Source: Telmatospirillum sp. (GTDB taxonomy: Bacteria > Pseudomonadota > Alphaproteobacteria > Rhodospirillales > Magnetospirillaceae). Taken from it: a stretch of DNA of 64,000 nt. Under the pieces are notes generated by a model. The model was not told the DNA's origin. It was given only the letters and a program-made list of their open reading frames with translations, and did no database searches. Within the stretch, counting starts at the first letter, position 1, and the number at the start of each line of letters is the position of its first letter. The translations under genes and the position numbers were made by a program. Location of the stretch: the NCBI GenBank assembly GCA_009712185.1, contig WASQ01000036.1, forward strand, positions 94,935-158,934. Direction: 5' to 3'. Shown here piece after piece: positions 46,512 through 57,146 of the stretch.

Positions 46512-46985
46512 GCTGTGCTGACGTTCCCTGCATCAAATCTGGCTGCCATCCGGTGATCCGGAGCCGGGATAGTGATACCCCATGATGGCAGAATTGAGAA
46601 GCAAAGGCAGGATGCAACTCAGGGCAATCGTCTTCCTCCGGCTTCTCCGATTCTCGGAATGCCCTCGGGCTGCGGGACGGGCGGAAATCCCGGACATGGG
46701 TGCTTTGCACTCGGACCTTGTATGGTAGCATGGTATTCTAAGGCGGGGCCGTGAGTGGGCATAACGTGAGCGAAAATGTTGTGGGGGGTATAAGGGATCG
46801 CACCGGTTTTCCGGTCCCGCACGAACGACGGCCACCCCTCGTCCCCCAGCCAGGAAAAGGATTCCCACCTTTCATTTCATCAAAAGCGGGATGCCGACGA
46901 TTTCCCTGAAAAACAGATCCATACTGTTGCCTGTGTCTCGCCCGGCATTGCTTTTTTTGACCAAAACATTGTGGAGGAAACACTG

Positions 46986-47960
46986 ATGCACTGTACTCGT
47001 AAAATTCTCTTGTCGACGCTGGCAGGCGCGCTCTTTGTCGCGGCCCATGCCCAGGCGCGTGAGTTCCGGTCATCCGACGTTCAGCCGGAGGATTACCCGA
47101 CCGTCCAGGCGCAGAAGTTCATGAGCGACGAGCTCGGCAAGCTGTCCAACGGGAAATATTCGATCAAGGTGTTCCACAGCGGCCAGTTGGGCAGCGAGAA
47201 GGACACGATCGAGCAGGTCAAGCTGGGCGCCATCGATTTCCTGCGGGTGAACACCGGGGCACTGAACACTGTTTGCAAGGCGACGGTCGTTCCCGTGATG
47301 CCCTTCGTGTTCAAGAGCAAGGAGCATATGCGCGCCGTTCTCGACGGCCCGATCGGCGAGGACATCCTGAAGGACTGTGAGAAGGAAGGCCTGATCGGGC
47401 TTGCCTATTACGATTCCGGATCGCGCTCCTTCTATACGAAGAAGCCGATCAATTCGCTGGCCGACCTCAAGGGGATGAAGATCCGCGTCCAGCAGACGGA
47501 TGTGTGGGTGGCGATGATGAAGGCGCTGGGCGCCAATGCCACGCCGATGCCCTATGGCGAAATTTTCACCGGCCTCAAGACAGGCCTGATCGACGGCGCC
47601 GAGAACAACTGGCCGAGCTATGAATCCTCGCACCACTATGAGGTGGCGAAGTATTTCAGCCTGACGGAGCATTCGATGGCCCCCGAGGTCCTGCTGATGT
47701 CGAAGCGGATCTGGGACAAGCTGACGCCGGAAGACCAGCAGATGATCCGCAAGGCCGCCAAGGACTCCGTCCCCTACATGCGCAAGCTGTGGGACGAGAA
47801 GGAAATGGCCGCCCGCGCCACGGTGGAGAAGGCCGGCGTTCAGGTGATCACCCCGAACAAGGCCGAGTTCCAGGCCGCGATGAAGCCGGTCTATGACCAG
47901 TTCATCAACAACGATCCCGCCCTGAAGTCACTCCTGGAACGCATCCAGGCCACCAACTGA
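46986..47960 (+). CDS. TRAP transporter solute-binding protein (DctP family)
   Basis: Signal peptide; KMKIRVQQTDVWVAMMKALGANATPMPYGEIFTGLKTGLIDGAENNWPSY-type DctP core. Confidence 0.9.
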   Translation: MHCTRKILLSTLAGALFVAAHAQAREFRSSDVQPEDYPTVQAQKFMSDELGKLSNGKYSIKVFHSGQLGSEKDTIEQVKLGAIDFLRVNTGALNTVCKATVVPVMPFVFKSKEHMRAVLDGPIGEDILKDCEKEGLIGLAYYDSGSRSFYTKKPINSLADLKGMKIRVQQTDVWVAMMKALGANATPMPYGEIFTGLKTGLIDGAENNWPSYESSHHYEVAKYFSLTEHSMAPEVLLMSKRIWDKLTPEDQQMIRKAAKDSVPYMRKLWDEKEMAARATVEKAGVQVITPNKAEFQAAMKPVYDQFINNDPALKSLLERIQATN

Positions 47961-48005
47961 CACCAGCCTGCGCTGATCGGTACACGGTCAGCGCAGCCCT
48001 CACGC

Positions 48006-48048
48006 AAAGGGGCTTCGGGCGTCCCATCCGACATCCGAAGCCCCTTTT
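48006..48048 (+). terminator. Rho-independent terminator after dctP
   Basis: AAAGGGGCTTCGG ... CCGAAGCCCCTTTT. Confidence 0.85.
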
Positions 48049-48151
48049 GGCAGAGTGGTGCGGTGTGCGCCGGTCCGGTTGGAATCGCTTCGGCCGGGAT
48101 GAAGCGGGAGGCAAGCCCGGAAGACACCGGCCAACAAAGAGAGCGGTCAAC

Positions 48152-48185
48152 AAAAAACCCCGGAGGGCCGGCCTCCAGGGTTTTT
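48152..48185 (-). terminator. Terminator for tRNA-Lys transcript
   Basis: AAAAACCCTGGAGGC-cggc-CCTCCGGGGTTTTTT read on minus strand. Confidence 0.75.
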
Positions 48186-48190
48186 GAAAA

Positions 48191-48266
48191 TGGTGATCCG
48201 GGCGGGACTCGAACCCGCGACCATTCGATTAAAAGTCGAATGCTCTACCAACTGAGCTACCGGATC
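48191..48266 (-). tRNA. tRNA-Lys (TTT), CCA encoded
   Basis: GATCCGGTAGCTCAGTTGGTAGAGCATTCGACTTTTAATCGAATGGTCGCGGGTTCGAGTCCCGCCCGGATCACCA; cloverleaf and TTT anticodon. Confidence 0.97.
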
Positions 48267-48381
48267 GACCTTCTGAAGCGCGTGCCCTCTCACGAGGTTA
48301 AAAACCAGTGTCTCCACCGACTTAGCATCACGCTCCCGGCTTTGGGGCGCCCAACATAGGGATGTCCGGGCGCCGGGTCAA

Positions 48382-48945
48382 TCATTCCTTTACGTCGGCG
48401 GCCACCTTCATCCAAACGATCCGATCCGGGTTGGTGACGGTGCCGTTATCGCTGGAGTCGCCCTTCTTGATCTGGTCGACAAACTCCATTCCATCGATGA
48501 CACGGCCCCAGATCGTGTATTTGCCGTCCAGCGACGGAGAGGGCGCGAAACAGATGAAAAACTGGCTGTCTCCGCTATTGGGATCCGCCGCACGGGCCAT
48601 CGACACGGTGCCCCGCACATGCTTTTCCGACGAGAACTCCGCCTGGATGTGGAATCCGGAACCACCCCGCCCGGTTCCCTGCGGGTCGCCACCCTGAGCC
48701 ATGAACCCGGCGATCACCCGGTGGAAGGGCGTGCCGTCATAGAATCCCTTGCGGGTCAGTTCTTTGATGCGGGCGACGTGCCGGGGCGCCAGATCAGGGC
48801 GCATTTCAATGATGACGCGGCCCGTCTTGAGCTGCATCACCAGGGTGTTTTCGGGATCCTTGATGGTGGCGGGCGCCGCCATGGCCGTCGAGGCGCCTGC
48901 CAGGGTAAGGCACAGGCAGACAAACAGGGACTTGAGCCAATTCAT
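48382..48945 (-). CDS. Cyclophilin-type peptidyl-prolyl isomerase with signal peptide
   Basis: GFYDGTPFHRVIAGFMAQGGDPQGTGRGGSGFHIQAEF. Confidence 0.9.
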   Translation of the reverse strand: MNWLKSLFVCLCLTLAGASTAMAAPATIKDPENTLVMQLKTGRVIIEMRPDLAPRHVARIKELTRKGFYDGTPFHRVIAGFMAQGGDPQGTGRGGSGFHIQAEFSSEKHVRGTVSMARAADPNSGDSQFFICFAPSPSLDGKYTIWGRVIDGMEFVDQIKKGDSSDNGTVTNPDRIVWMKVAADVKE

Positions 48946-48949
48946 CGCA

Positions 48950-49450
48950 TTATTCCTCGACGTCCGCCGCGACCTGCATCCGCACGATATGGTCCGGATC
49001 CTTCACCATGCCGTTCGAGAAGGAATCGCCTTTCTTGATGTTGTCGACGAATTCCATGCCTTCGATCACCTGCCCCCAGATGCTGTACTGGCCGTCAAGG
49101 CTCCGGGCCGGCTCGAACATGATAAAGAACTGGCTGTCAGCGCTGTTCGGATTGGCGGCACGGGCCATCGAGCAGGTGCCCCGCACATGCTTTTCGCGGG
49201 AGAACTCCGCCTTCAGCTTCTCGCCGCTGCCCCCGGTGCCGGTGCCGGTCGGATCGCCGCCCTGGGCCATGAAGCCCTCGATCACGCGATGAAAAACGAC
49301 GCCGTCATAGAACCCCGACCGCGCCAGTTCCTTGATTCGGGCCACATGATTGGGCGCCAGGTCCGGGCGCAAGGCGATGACCACGCGCCCGTCCTTCAGG
49401 TCGAGGTAAAGGGTATTTTCGCGGTCAATCGCCGAAGTGTTTTCTGCCAT
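48950..49450 (-). CDS. Cyclophilin-type peptidyl-prolyl isomerase, cytoplasmic
   Basis: GFYDGVVFHRVIEGFMAQGGDPTGTGTGGSGEKLKAEF. Confidence 0.9.
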   Translation of the reverse strand: MAENTSAIDRENTLYLDLKDGRVVIALRPDLAPNHVARIKELARSGFYDGVVFHRVIEGFMAQGGDPTGTGTGGSGEKLKAEFSREKHVRGTCSMARAANPNSADSQFFIMFEPARSLDGQYSIWGQVIEGMEFVDNIKKGDSFSNGMVKDPDHIVRMQVAADVEE

Positions 49451-49474
49451 GCTCTCTTGCTCCTGGAAATGGGC

Positions 49475-49999
49475 TTATTCGCCGTCGCCCGCGGTTTGCC
49501 CGCCCCATCGCCGACCGAGTTCCCTGAGGACACAGGGCGACACGAACGGCGAAATATCGCCGCCCAGCCGACCGATCTCCTTGACGAAGCGCGACGAGAT
49601 GAACTGGCAGCGCTCCGAGGCCATCAGGAACACGGTCTCGATATCGGGATTGAGATGGGCATTCATCCCGGCCATCTGGAATTCATATTCAAAATCTGAA
49701 ACGGCACGCAACCCGCGAATGATGACATTGGCGCCCGATGTTTCGGCGAAATGCATCAGCAGGCTGTCGAAAGGGCGCACATCAATGCTGACACCGTCGC
49801 GGAGCGTCATCCCGCCGATCGCCTCGCGGGCCATGTCGACCCGTTCGTCGACGGAGAACAGCGGGCCTTTGCCCGCATTCCCCGCCACGGCGACGATCAG
49901 ACGGTCGACAAGGAAACTCGCCCGCTGAATGATGTCCTGATGTCCATTGGTGATCGGGTCGAACGTCCCCGGATACACCCCCACGCGTTCAACGGTCAT
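49475..49999 (-). CDS. coaD: Phosphopantetheine adenylyltransferase
   Basis: VGVYPGTFDPITNGHQDIIQRA; VIIRGLRAVSDFEYEFQMAGMN. Confidence 0.95.
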   Translation of the reverse strand: MTVERVGVYPGTFDPITNGHQDIIQRASFLVDRLIVAVAGNAGKGPLFSVDERVDMAREAIGGMTLRDGVSIDVRPFDSLLMHFAETSGANVIIRGLRAVSDFEYEFQMAGMNAHLNPDIETVFLMASERCQFISSRFVKEIGRLGGDISPFVSPCVLRELGRRWGGQTAGDGE

Positions 50000-50019
50000 C
50001 TCTCCCCTCCCTGACCGCT

Positions 50020-52740
50020 TCAGTCCTCGACGGGACTCTGGGAGTCGCCATCGCCGGGAACCGCGCGCGACGCGTCCCCGTTCTCGTCCTCCCCGTCCTC
50101 CCCGTCGTCCCCGTTGTCACCATTGCCACTCCCGGCGACGTCCTCACCCAGGCGTGCCACCGATACGACGCTTTCGTTTTCCGCCGTCCGCAACAGCATC
50201 ACGCCCTGGGTCTTGCGCCCGGCGATACGGACCCCGTCGACGGGGATGCGGATCAGCTTGCCGCCGTCGGTCACCAGCATGACCTCATCGGACTGAAGGA
50301 CCGGGAAAGATGCCATGACCGGCCCGGTCTTCTCCGTCATCTCCATATTGGCGATGCCGCTGCCGCCGCGTCCGGTAATCCGGTATTCGTAGGCGGACGT
50401 CCGCTTGCCGAACCCGTTCTGGCTGACGGACAGGATATGCTGTTCCTGCGCCGCCAGACGCTCCTGATCCTCCGCCGGCAGTTCGCCGCGCAGATAGGCG
50501 TCGCGCGTTTCGCTGTCGAACTCGACATGGACCAGCGTCGACATGCTGATCAGCGTATCCCCTTCGTCGAGACGGATGCCCCGGACACCGGTCGAATCAC
50601 GTCCTTTGAAGACGCGCACGTCGGTGACCGGGAAACGGATGCATTTCCCGTTATGCGACGCCAGCAGAATGTCGTGATCCTCGGTGCAGGTCTGCACGGA
50701 AATCAGCCTGTCGCCGTCGTCCAGCTTCATGGCGATCTTGCCGTTGGCGCGGATATCGGTGAAATCGGACAGAAGGTTGCGACGCACATAGCCGGACGCT
50801 GTGGCGAACATCACATGCAGATCGCCCCAACTGCTTTCATCCTCGGGCAACGGCAGAACCGTGGAAATGGTCTCGTCCTGGTTCAATGGCAACAGATTGA
50901 CCATCGCCTTTCCGCGTGCCTGCGGATTGCCGAGCGGCAGCCGGTACACCTTCATTTTATAGGCAATGCCGGTCGAGGAGAAAAACACGATGGGGGTGTG
51001 CGTGTTGGCCACGAACACCTGCGTGACGAAGTCCTCCTCCTTGATGCTCATCCCGGAACGGCCCTTGCCGCCACGCCTCTGCGTCCGGTATTCGGACAGA
51101 GGGACACGCTTGATGTAGCCGGTGTTGGTCACCGTTACCACCATGTCCTCGCGGGCGATCAGGTCCTCGATATCGGCTTCGAACTCGTTTTCCTCGATCG
51201 TGGTGCGCCGTTCCGTGGCGAACTGCACCTTCATCTCGACCAGTTCGTTGCGCAGGATTTCATAAAGACGCTCACGCGAACTCAGGATGTGAAGATACTC
51301 GCGGATCTGGTCCCCGATCTCCATCAACTCGCTGTGGATCTTCTCCCGCTCAAGGCCGGTCAGGCGGTGCAGGCGGAGGTCCAGAATGGCCTTGGCCTGC
51401 TGTTCCGACAACTGATAGTGGCCCTCGACGACACCATGTCCGGGTTCATCGATCAGGGCGATCAGCGGCTCGACGTCGGCCGCCGGCCAGTTGCGCGCCA
51501 TCAACTGTTCACGGGCGGCATTGGGGTCCGGAGCCGCGCGGATCAGCTGGATCACCGGATCCAGATTGGCGACCGCTATCGCCAGACCGACCAACACATG
51601 CGCCCGGTCGCGGGCCTTGCCCAGCTCGAAGATGGTCCGCCGGGTGATCACCTCCTCGCGGAAGGCGACAAAGGCGACGATGATGTCCTTCAAAGGCATC
51701 ATCTGCGGGCGTCCGCCGTTCAGTGCCAGCATATTGACACCAAAGGTGCTTTGCAGCGGCGTATAGCGGTAGAGCTGGTTCAGCACCACATCGGGAACCG
51801 CATCGCGCTTGATCTCGATGACGACACGCACGCCATCGCGGTCCGATTCGTCGCGGAGATCGGAAATGCCCTCGATACGCTTGTCGCGCACCAGTTCGGC
51901 CATCTGCTCGATCATCCGGGCCTTGTTCACCTGATAAGGTATCTCGGTGACAATGATCGCCGTACGGTCCTTGCGGATCTCTTCGAAATGGGTCCGTCCC
52001 CGCAGGATGATGGAGCCGCGTCCGGTGGTGAAGGCCGACCGGATGCCGGACCGCCCGAGGATGACGCCGCCGGTCGGAAAATCCGGAGCCGGCACATAGT
52101 CCATCATTTCCTCGACAGTGATGTCGGGGTTATCGATATAGGCGCAGCAGGCGTCGATCACCTCGCCCAGGTTATGCGGCGGAATATTGGTCGCCATGCC
52201 GACAGCGATGCCGCCGGCGCCATTCACCAGCAGATTGGGGAACCGGGCGGGCAGAACCGTTGGTTCCTGCGTCGTATCGTCGTAGTTCGACTGGAAATTG
52301 ACCGTTTCCTTGTCGATGTCGTCCAGCAGACTGGCCGCGGCACGGGCCAGACGCGCTTCGGTGTAACGCATGGCGGCCGGTGGATCGCCATCCATGGAGC
52401 CGAAATTTCCCTGGCCGTCGATCAACTCGAGGCGCATGGAGAAGTCCTGGGCCATGCGGACCATGGCGTCATAGATCGCCGAGTCGCCATGGGGGTGGTA
52501 TTTACCCATGACGTCGCCGACGATGCGGGCGGATTTGCGGAACGGCTTGTTGAAGTCGTAACCGCTTTCTTTCATCGAAAAGAGAATGCGCCGGTGCACC
52601 GGCTTCAGCCCGTCTCGAACATCGGGAAGAGCGCGGGCGACGATCACGCTCATCGCGTAATCGAGGTACGACCGCCTCATCTCCTCTTCGATGGTCACCG
52701 GGGTGATGTCAAATGGCAACGGTGTCGGGGACGTGGTCAA
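50020..52740 (-). CDS. gyrA: DNA gyrase subunit A
   Basis: [55 protein letters not shown]; acidic C-terminal tail. Confidence 0.97.
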   Translation of the reverse strand: MTTSPTPLPFDITPVTIEEEMRRSYLDYAMSVIVARALPDVRDGLKPVHRRILFSMKESGYDFNKPFRKSARIVGDVMGKYHPHGDSAIYDAMVRMAQDFSMRLELIDGQGNFGSMDGDPPAAMRYTEARLARAAASLLDDIDKETVNFQSNYDDTTQEPTVLPARFPNLLVNGAGGIAVGMATNIPPHNLGEVIDACCAYIDNPDITVEEMMDYVPAPDFPTGGVILGRSGIRSAFTTGRGSIILRGRTHFEEIRKDRTAIIVTEIPYQVNKARMIEQMAELVRDKRIEGISDLRDESDRDGVRVVIEIKRDAVPDVVLNQLYRYTPLQSTFGVNMLALNGGRPQMMPLKDIIVAFVAFREEVITRRTIFELGKARDRAHVLVGLAIAVANLDPVIQLIRAAPDPNAAREQLMARNWPAADVEPLIALIDEPGHGVVEGHYQLSEQQAKAILDLRLHRLTGLEREKIHSELMEIGDQIREYLHILSSRERLYEILRNELVEMKVQFATERRTTIEENEFEADIEDLIAREDMVVTVTNTGYIKRVPLSEYRTQRRGGKGRSGMSIKEEDFVTQVFVANTHTPIVFFSSTGIAYKMKVYRLPLGNPQARGKAMVNLLPLNQDETISTVLPLPEDESSWGDLHVMFATASGYVRRNLLSDFTDIRANGKIAMKLDDGDRLISVQTCTEDHDILLASHNGKCIRFPVTDVRVFKGRDSTGVRGIRLDEGDTLISMSTLVHVEFDSETRDAYLRGELPAEDQERLAAQEQHILSVSQNGFGKRTSAYEYRITGRGGSGIANMEMTEKTGPVMASFPVLQSDEVMLVTDGGKLIRIPVDGVRIAGRKTQGVMLLRTAENESVVSVARLGEDVAGSGNGDNGDDGEDGEDENGDASRAVPGDGDSQSPVED

Positions 52741-53159
52741 AGCATCTGTCTCGAATGTTGGGGGATGACCGGCATCAAGCGTCGGCGGCCGTCAATCGCG
52801 GCCATAGGGATAGCGTTTTTCGGGGCGGCAAAGTAGCAGATATCGCATAGGCGAACAAGACGGCTGGCTTGCCCGCGAAACCATAGGCATCTTGAACGGT
52901 CCTGCGCCGGCGACCGGAGGGATCCGATGACCGGGGCATGTCGATCGCAAGAGTGTCTCCAACAAACGTCAGGAGAGCCTACCGCCCCCCACCCCTGACA
53001 AATGGTCAGATCTTCCGGTCTTTGACGGTTTTGCTTGTAATCCGCTCGGGAAGACACCAGAGTAAGTCCATCATTCTGCCCTGGGAAGCTACGCTACTCG
53101 TCCGGCACTTGATGCGTTGCACGACGACGTGCGGCGCGACTCATCACTTGGAGACTCAA

Positions 53160-53369
53160 ATGCCGAACGGCACTGTCAAATGGTTCAATGGTACTAAGGG
53201 TTACGGCTTTATCACCCCCGAGAACGGCGGCGCGGATGTGTTTGTGCACATCTCCGCGGTTGAGCGCGCTGGCCTGAAGGGGCTGAGCGACGGCCAGCGG
53301 GTTTCGTTCGACGAGGAAATCGACCCCCGCAAGGGCAAGAGCGCGGCCGTGAACATCAAGGCCCTCTGA
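53160..53369 (+). CDS. Cold-shock domain protein
   Basis: [69 protein letters not shown]. Confidence 0.97.
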   Translation: MPNGTVKWFNGTKGYGFITPENGGADVFVHISAVERAGLKGLSDGQRVSFDEEIDPRKGKSAAVNIKAL

Positions 53370-53547
53370 CCCTTTCGACCCCCGTTTCCGCAGGAAGGAA
53401 CGCCTGCGGCGCCCGCCGGCGGAAACGGGTTCCGAAGTGACCGAAAACAATCAGACCTGACCGCCCTGCCCTCACCGGCGGGGTTTATTTTTTCCGGTAC
53501 CGTCCTGGAAAACTCGGCCGGAGAGGCAGGCCATCACGATCCGCCCC

Positions 53548-53582
53548 CCTCTCCTCTCTCCTCTCTCCTCTCTCCTCTCTCC
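53548..53582. repeat. Heptanucleotide tandem repeat (CTCTCCT)n, about 5 copies
   Basis: cctctcctctctcctctctcctctctcctctctcc read directly. Confidence 0.85.
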
Positions 53583-53724
53583 GCTGCTCCTCGCACGTGA
53601 TCCTCTCCTTGCCCGCGGATCGAAAGTTCGCCGGATCCCGGGGTCGTCAATCCGGTTGACGCAGCCCGAAAAATGCCTGTTTTTCGAGGTTTCTTGTGAT
53701 TTTCATCATACGCCGGAAGGATCC

Positions 53725-54762
53725 ATGACCATATCCGCGCCCATTCCCGACCTCCGCTACTGCGCCTCGATCGATCCCCGGCTCGCGGCCTTTATCGACG
53801 CCCTGCCCAAGGCGGAATTGCATCTCCATATCGATGGCGCTCTTCCCTGGGACCAGATGCGCAGGATCGACCCGTCCCTGCCGGAACGCCCGCACGTTTG
53901 GGATCCGGATTACCGCTTTCCGTCTTTCGAAGCCTTTCTGCGGCTTTGCGATCAGTATTGTGTCCCGTGGCTGACCTCGCTTGATCGCTGTGCGAGCAGC
54001 GTCGAGGCGATGGTTCGGACCTGTGCCGCGCAAAATGTGCGCTATGTCGAGACCAGCATCGACCTCGGCGCGGCGATGCGGATGGGGGCGCCGGCGGACG
54101 TCATGGCGGCAATGCGCGACGGGGCCTCCCGGGTCCCAGGCGTGACGACGCGTCTGTTCATGGGTATCAGCCGTGACGCCCTGTCCCGACTGGGTCCCGC
54201 TGTCCTCGGGGTTCTGGACATTCCGGATCTGGACGGCATCGATCTGCATGGCGTCGAGCCGATGCCTATAGAGCCATGGATCGAAGACCTCTGGGCCCGG
54301 GCCCGGAGGCAGGGGAAGGCGACGAAGGCCCATGCCGGCGAGTTCGGTCCCGCGGCATCGGTCCGGGAGGTCGTCGAGAAACTCCACGTCACACGCGTCG
54401 AACATGGCGCGCGTTCGATCGAAGACCCCGAGGTCGTAGAACTGCTGCGTGACCGAAAGGTCATCCTCGATATGTGCCCGATCAGCAATCTCAAACTTCA
54501 GGTGGTGCCGTCGCTCTCCCGCCATCCGATCGCCGCGCTCCATCGCGCCGGTGTCATCTGCACCCTTAATACCGACGATCCGCTCGATTTCGGCTCTACC
54601 CTGCGGGAGGAATATGCCCTGCTGGTGACAGAGATGGGGCTGGAGCGCAAGGATCTGATCGCGATTGCCGCCAACGGTTTTCATGCGGCTTTGCTTTCGG
54701 ACAGCGAAAAATCGCATCTGATCGGGGAGGTCGAACGCGTGGGCGCATCGATGCTGGCATGA
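53725..54762 (+). CDS. add: Adenosine deaminase family protein
   Basis: LPKAELHLHIDGAL; KAHAGEF; RVEHGARSIED; LDMCPISNLKLQVV; LNTDDPLDFG. Confidence 0.85.
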   Translation: MTISAPIPDLRYCASIDPRLAAFIDALPKAELHLHIDGALPWDQMRRIDPSLPERPHVWDPDYRFPSFEAFLRLCDQYCVPWLTSLDRCASSVEAMVRTCAAQNVRYVETSIDLGAAMRMGAPADVMAAMRDGASRVPGVTTRLFMGISRDALSRLGPAVLGVLDIPDLDGIDLHGVEPMPIEPWIEDLWARARRQGKATKAHAGEFGPAASVREVVEKLHVTRVEHGARSIEDPEVVELLRDRKVILDMCPISNLKLQVVPSLSRHPIAALHRAGVICTLNTDDPLDFGSTLREEYALLVTEMGLERKDLIAIAANGFHAALLSDSEKSHLIGEVERVGASMLA

Positions 54763-54832
54763 CGGCATCGCCCGGCCGGGATGAGATGACACCTCCATCA
54801 CGGCCGGGGGACCGGGACCGTCCCGCTTCACC

Positions 54833-55483
54833 TCAGGTGGTTGCCGCGGTACGCAGGGCGTCGATGTCCCCTTCCGCAATGGCTTTAAGGTGCCGCGTTA
54901 TCCGTTCTGCCGGCCAGTCCCACCAGGCGATTCCTTCCAGCTCGGCAATGACGGAGTCCGGGAAACGAAACCGGATCACTGTCGCCGGGTTGCCCCCGAC
55001 GATCGCATAGGCCGGAACGTCGGAAACCACGACAGAGCGGGCGGCGATGATGGCGCCATTGCCGACCGTGACTCCTGGCATAATGAGGCTGTCATATCCA
55101 ATCCAGACATCGTTGCCGACCCGCGTGTCCCCCTTGAACGGCAGATCGGCCGGGGTCGGCGTGACGTCGTCCCAGCCGCGGCCGAAAATCTGGAACGGAT
55201 AGGTGGAAATTCCGGACATCCGGTGATTGGCGCCATTCATGATGAACCGCACACCACGGGCCAGAGCGCAGAACTTGCCAATGATCAGGCGATCGCCGAT
55301 GAATGGAAAATGATATAGAACATTGCGCTCAAAATCTTCTGAGTTGTCGGGATCATCATAATATGTGTAATCACCGACAATAATATTTCTATTTTTTATT
55401 GTGTTTTTTATGAAACAGATTTGAGGAAAACCATCCATTGGATGTTTTTCTGTTGGATCTGGACCATACATACCGGCTCCCAA
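54833..55483 (-). CDS. CatB/Vat-like hexapeptide-repeat O-acetyltransferase
   Basis: YTYYDDPDNSEDFERNVLYHFPFIGDRLIIGKFCALARGVRFIMNGANHRMSGISTYPFQIFG...VGNDVWIGYDSLIMPGVTVGNGAIIAARSVVVSDVPAYAIVGGNPA. Confidence 0.9.
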   Translation of the reverse strand: MGAGMYGPDPTEKHPMDGFPQICFIKNTIKNRNIIVGDYTYYDDPDNSEDFERNVLYHFPFIGDRLIIGKFCALARGVRFIMNGANHRMSGISTYPFQIFGRGWDDVTPTPADLPFKGDTRVGNDVWIGYDSLIMPGVTVGNGAIIAARSVVVSDVPAYAIVGGNPATVIRFRFPDSVIAELEGIAWWDWPAERITRHLKAIAEGDIDALRTAATT

Positions 55484-55744
55484 TCAAGTTTTTAGTATTA
55501 GAAACCAACCTGCCAAAATGGATGCCAACCACATCACCTTTGGCAGGTTACCATATCCGCCCCTCCTATTCCGCTGTCACGCGATGTCCCTCCGGGCCCG
55601 GGAGCCTCATTGGTACTTCGAAGCCGTGGCAATTTGATCGCAGGTTATACATATATATAATGTGTTATAACTGAATTTCATATTTCACTTGTGTTGTTAT
55701 GCGTGAGGATCCATCTTCTCGATGTAAAAAATTTCGGAGTTTCC

Positions 55745-57145
55745 ATGAGCACTCTTCCTGTCGCGCCTACGGCCGGAGTCCGCGGTGCAAGCCGCCTTCT
55801 GGACCTGGTCGGCCATACCCCCCTGGTGGAACTGACCCGTTTCGATACCGGAAAATGCCGCCTGTTCGTGAAGCTGGAGAATCAGAACCCCGGCGGTTCG
55901 ATCAAGGACCGGCCGGCGCTGTCGATGATTACAGCCTTCGAACGGGATGGCCGGCTGAAGCCGGGCGGCACCCTGGTCGAGGCCACTGCGGGCAATACGG
56001 GGCTGGGCCTGGCACTGGTCGCCGCGCTGAAGGGCTATCGTCTGATCCTGGTCATCCCGGACAAGATGAGTCGAGAAAAAGTCTTTCACCTGAAGGCGAT
56101 GGGTGCCGATGTGGTGATGACGCGCTCGGATGTCGGCAAAGGCCATCCGGAGTACTACCAGGATCTGGCGGCGAAGATCGCGTCGGAAACCCCGGGCGCG
56201 GTTTTTGTCAACCAGTTCGGCAATCCCGCCAATCCGGAGGCTCACGAGACCACGACCGCGCCGGAAATCTGGGACCAGATGGACCATGACGTCGATGCGG
56301 TTGTCTGCGGCGTCGGTTCGTCAGGCACCCTGACCGGGATCAACAATTTCTTCCGCCGGGTCTCTGCCAAGACCGAGATCGTGCTCGCCGACCCGGCTGG
56401 ATCGATCCTGGCCGACGTGATCGCGGGACACGCTCCCGGCGTCGCCGGGAGCTGGCTGGTCGAGGGCATCGGTGAGGATTTTGTTCCACCGATCGCCAAC
56501 CTGGAGGGCGTTCGCAGCGCCTATTCGATCACCGATCGGGAAAGCTTTGAAGTGGCGCGGGATCTTCTGCGCAAAGAGGGCATCCTTGCCGGATCGTCGA
56601 GTGGCACCCTGGTTGCCGCCGCCTTGCGTTACTGCCGCGATCAGACGGAGCCCAAAAGGGTCGTCACTCTGATCTGCGACAGCGGCAATAAATATCTGTC
56701 GAAGATGTTCAACGACTATTGGATGGCCGATCAGGGGTTCATCGAAAAACCCCGTCATGGAGATCTGCGGGACCTGATATCGCGCCGCCATGACGAGGGC
56801 GCGGCCGTCACCGTGGGCCCGGACGACAGCCTGACGACCGCTTATGCCCGAATGAAGCTTTATGACATCTCCCAGCTTCCCGTGCTGGAAGGGGAGCGTG
56901 TCGTGGGAATCCTGGATGAATCGGACGTCCTGTTCGCGGTGCTCAATGACCATGAACGGTTCACGGATCCGGTCCGCAGTGCCATGACCGCCAGAATCGA
57001 AACCATCGCGGTGACCGCGCCGATGGGCGAGCTGGTCCCCGTATTCGACAAGGGGCATGTCGCGATCGTCACCGATCATGGCCGCTTCCTTGGTCTCATC
57101 ACCCGCATCGATCTCCTCAACCACTTGCGCCTCAAGGTCGACTGA
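55745..57145 (+). CDS. Cystathionine beta-synthase (PLP domain plus CBS pair)
   Basis: LENQNPGGSIKDRPALSMI; VEATAGNTGLGLALVAALKGY; EGILAGSSSGTLVAAAL; C-terminal CBS domains. Confidence 0.9.
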   Translation: MSTLPVAPTAGVRGASRLLDLVGHTPLVELTRFDTGKCRLFVKLENQNPGGSIKDRPALSMITAFERDGRLKPGGTLVEATAGNTGLGLALVAALKGYRLILVIPDKMSREKVFHLKAMGADVVMTRSDVGKGHPEYYQDLAAKIASETPGAVFVNQFGNPANPEAHETTTAPEIWDQMDHDVDAVVCGVGSSGTLTGINNFFRRVSAKTEIVLADPAGSILADVIAGHAPGVAGSWLVEGIGEDFVPPIANLEGVRSAYSITDRESFEVARDLLRKEGILAGSSSGTLVAAALRYCRDQTEPKRVVTLICDSGNKYLSKMFNDYWMADQGFIEKPRHGDLRDLISRRHDEGAAVTVGPDDSLTTAYARMKLYDISQLPVLEGERVVGILDESDVLFAVLNDHERFTDPVRSAMTARIETIAVTAPMGELVPVFDKGHVAIVTDHGRFLGLITRIDLLNHLRLKVD

Positions 57146-57146
57146 C

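Noticed and set aside
46986-47960. Orphan TRAP solute-binding protein as a novel sensor system
   Set aside because: Solute-binding genes separated from dctQM are common; nothing in the flanks supports a new system.
48063-48359. 98-aa ORF with NGDPGGTRTRDHSIKSRMLYQLSYRIDL
   Set aside because: Translated tRNA-Lys gene; a common false protein annotation across tRNA loci.
50437-52836. 799-aa plus-strand ORF
   Set aside because: Complete antisense overlap with gyrA, an unambiguous gene.
55560-55744. Possible SAM/SAH riboswitch upstream of the CBS/CGL/metNI genes
   Set aside because: No recognisable conserved riboswitch core could be read by eye; sequence is simply AT-rich. An Infernal/Rfam scan would be decisive.
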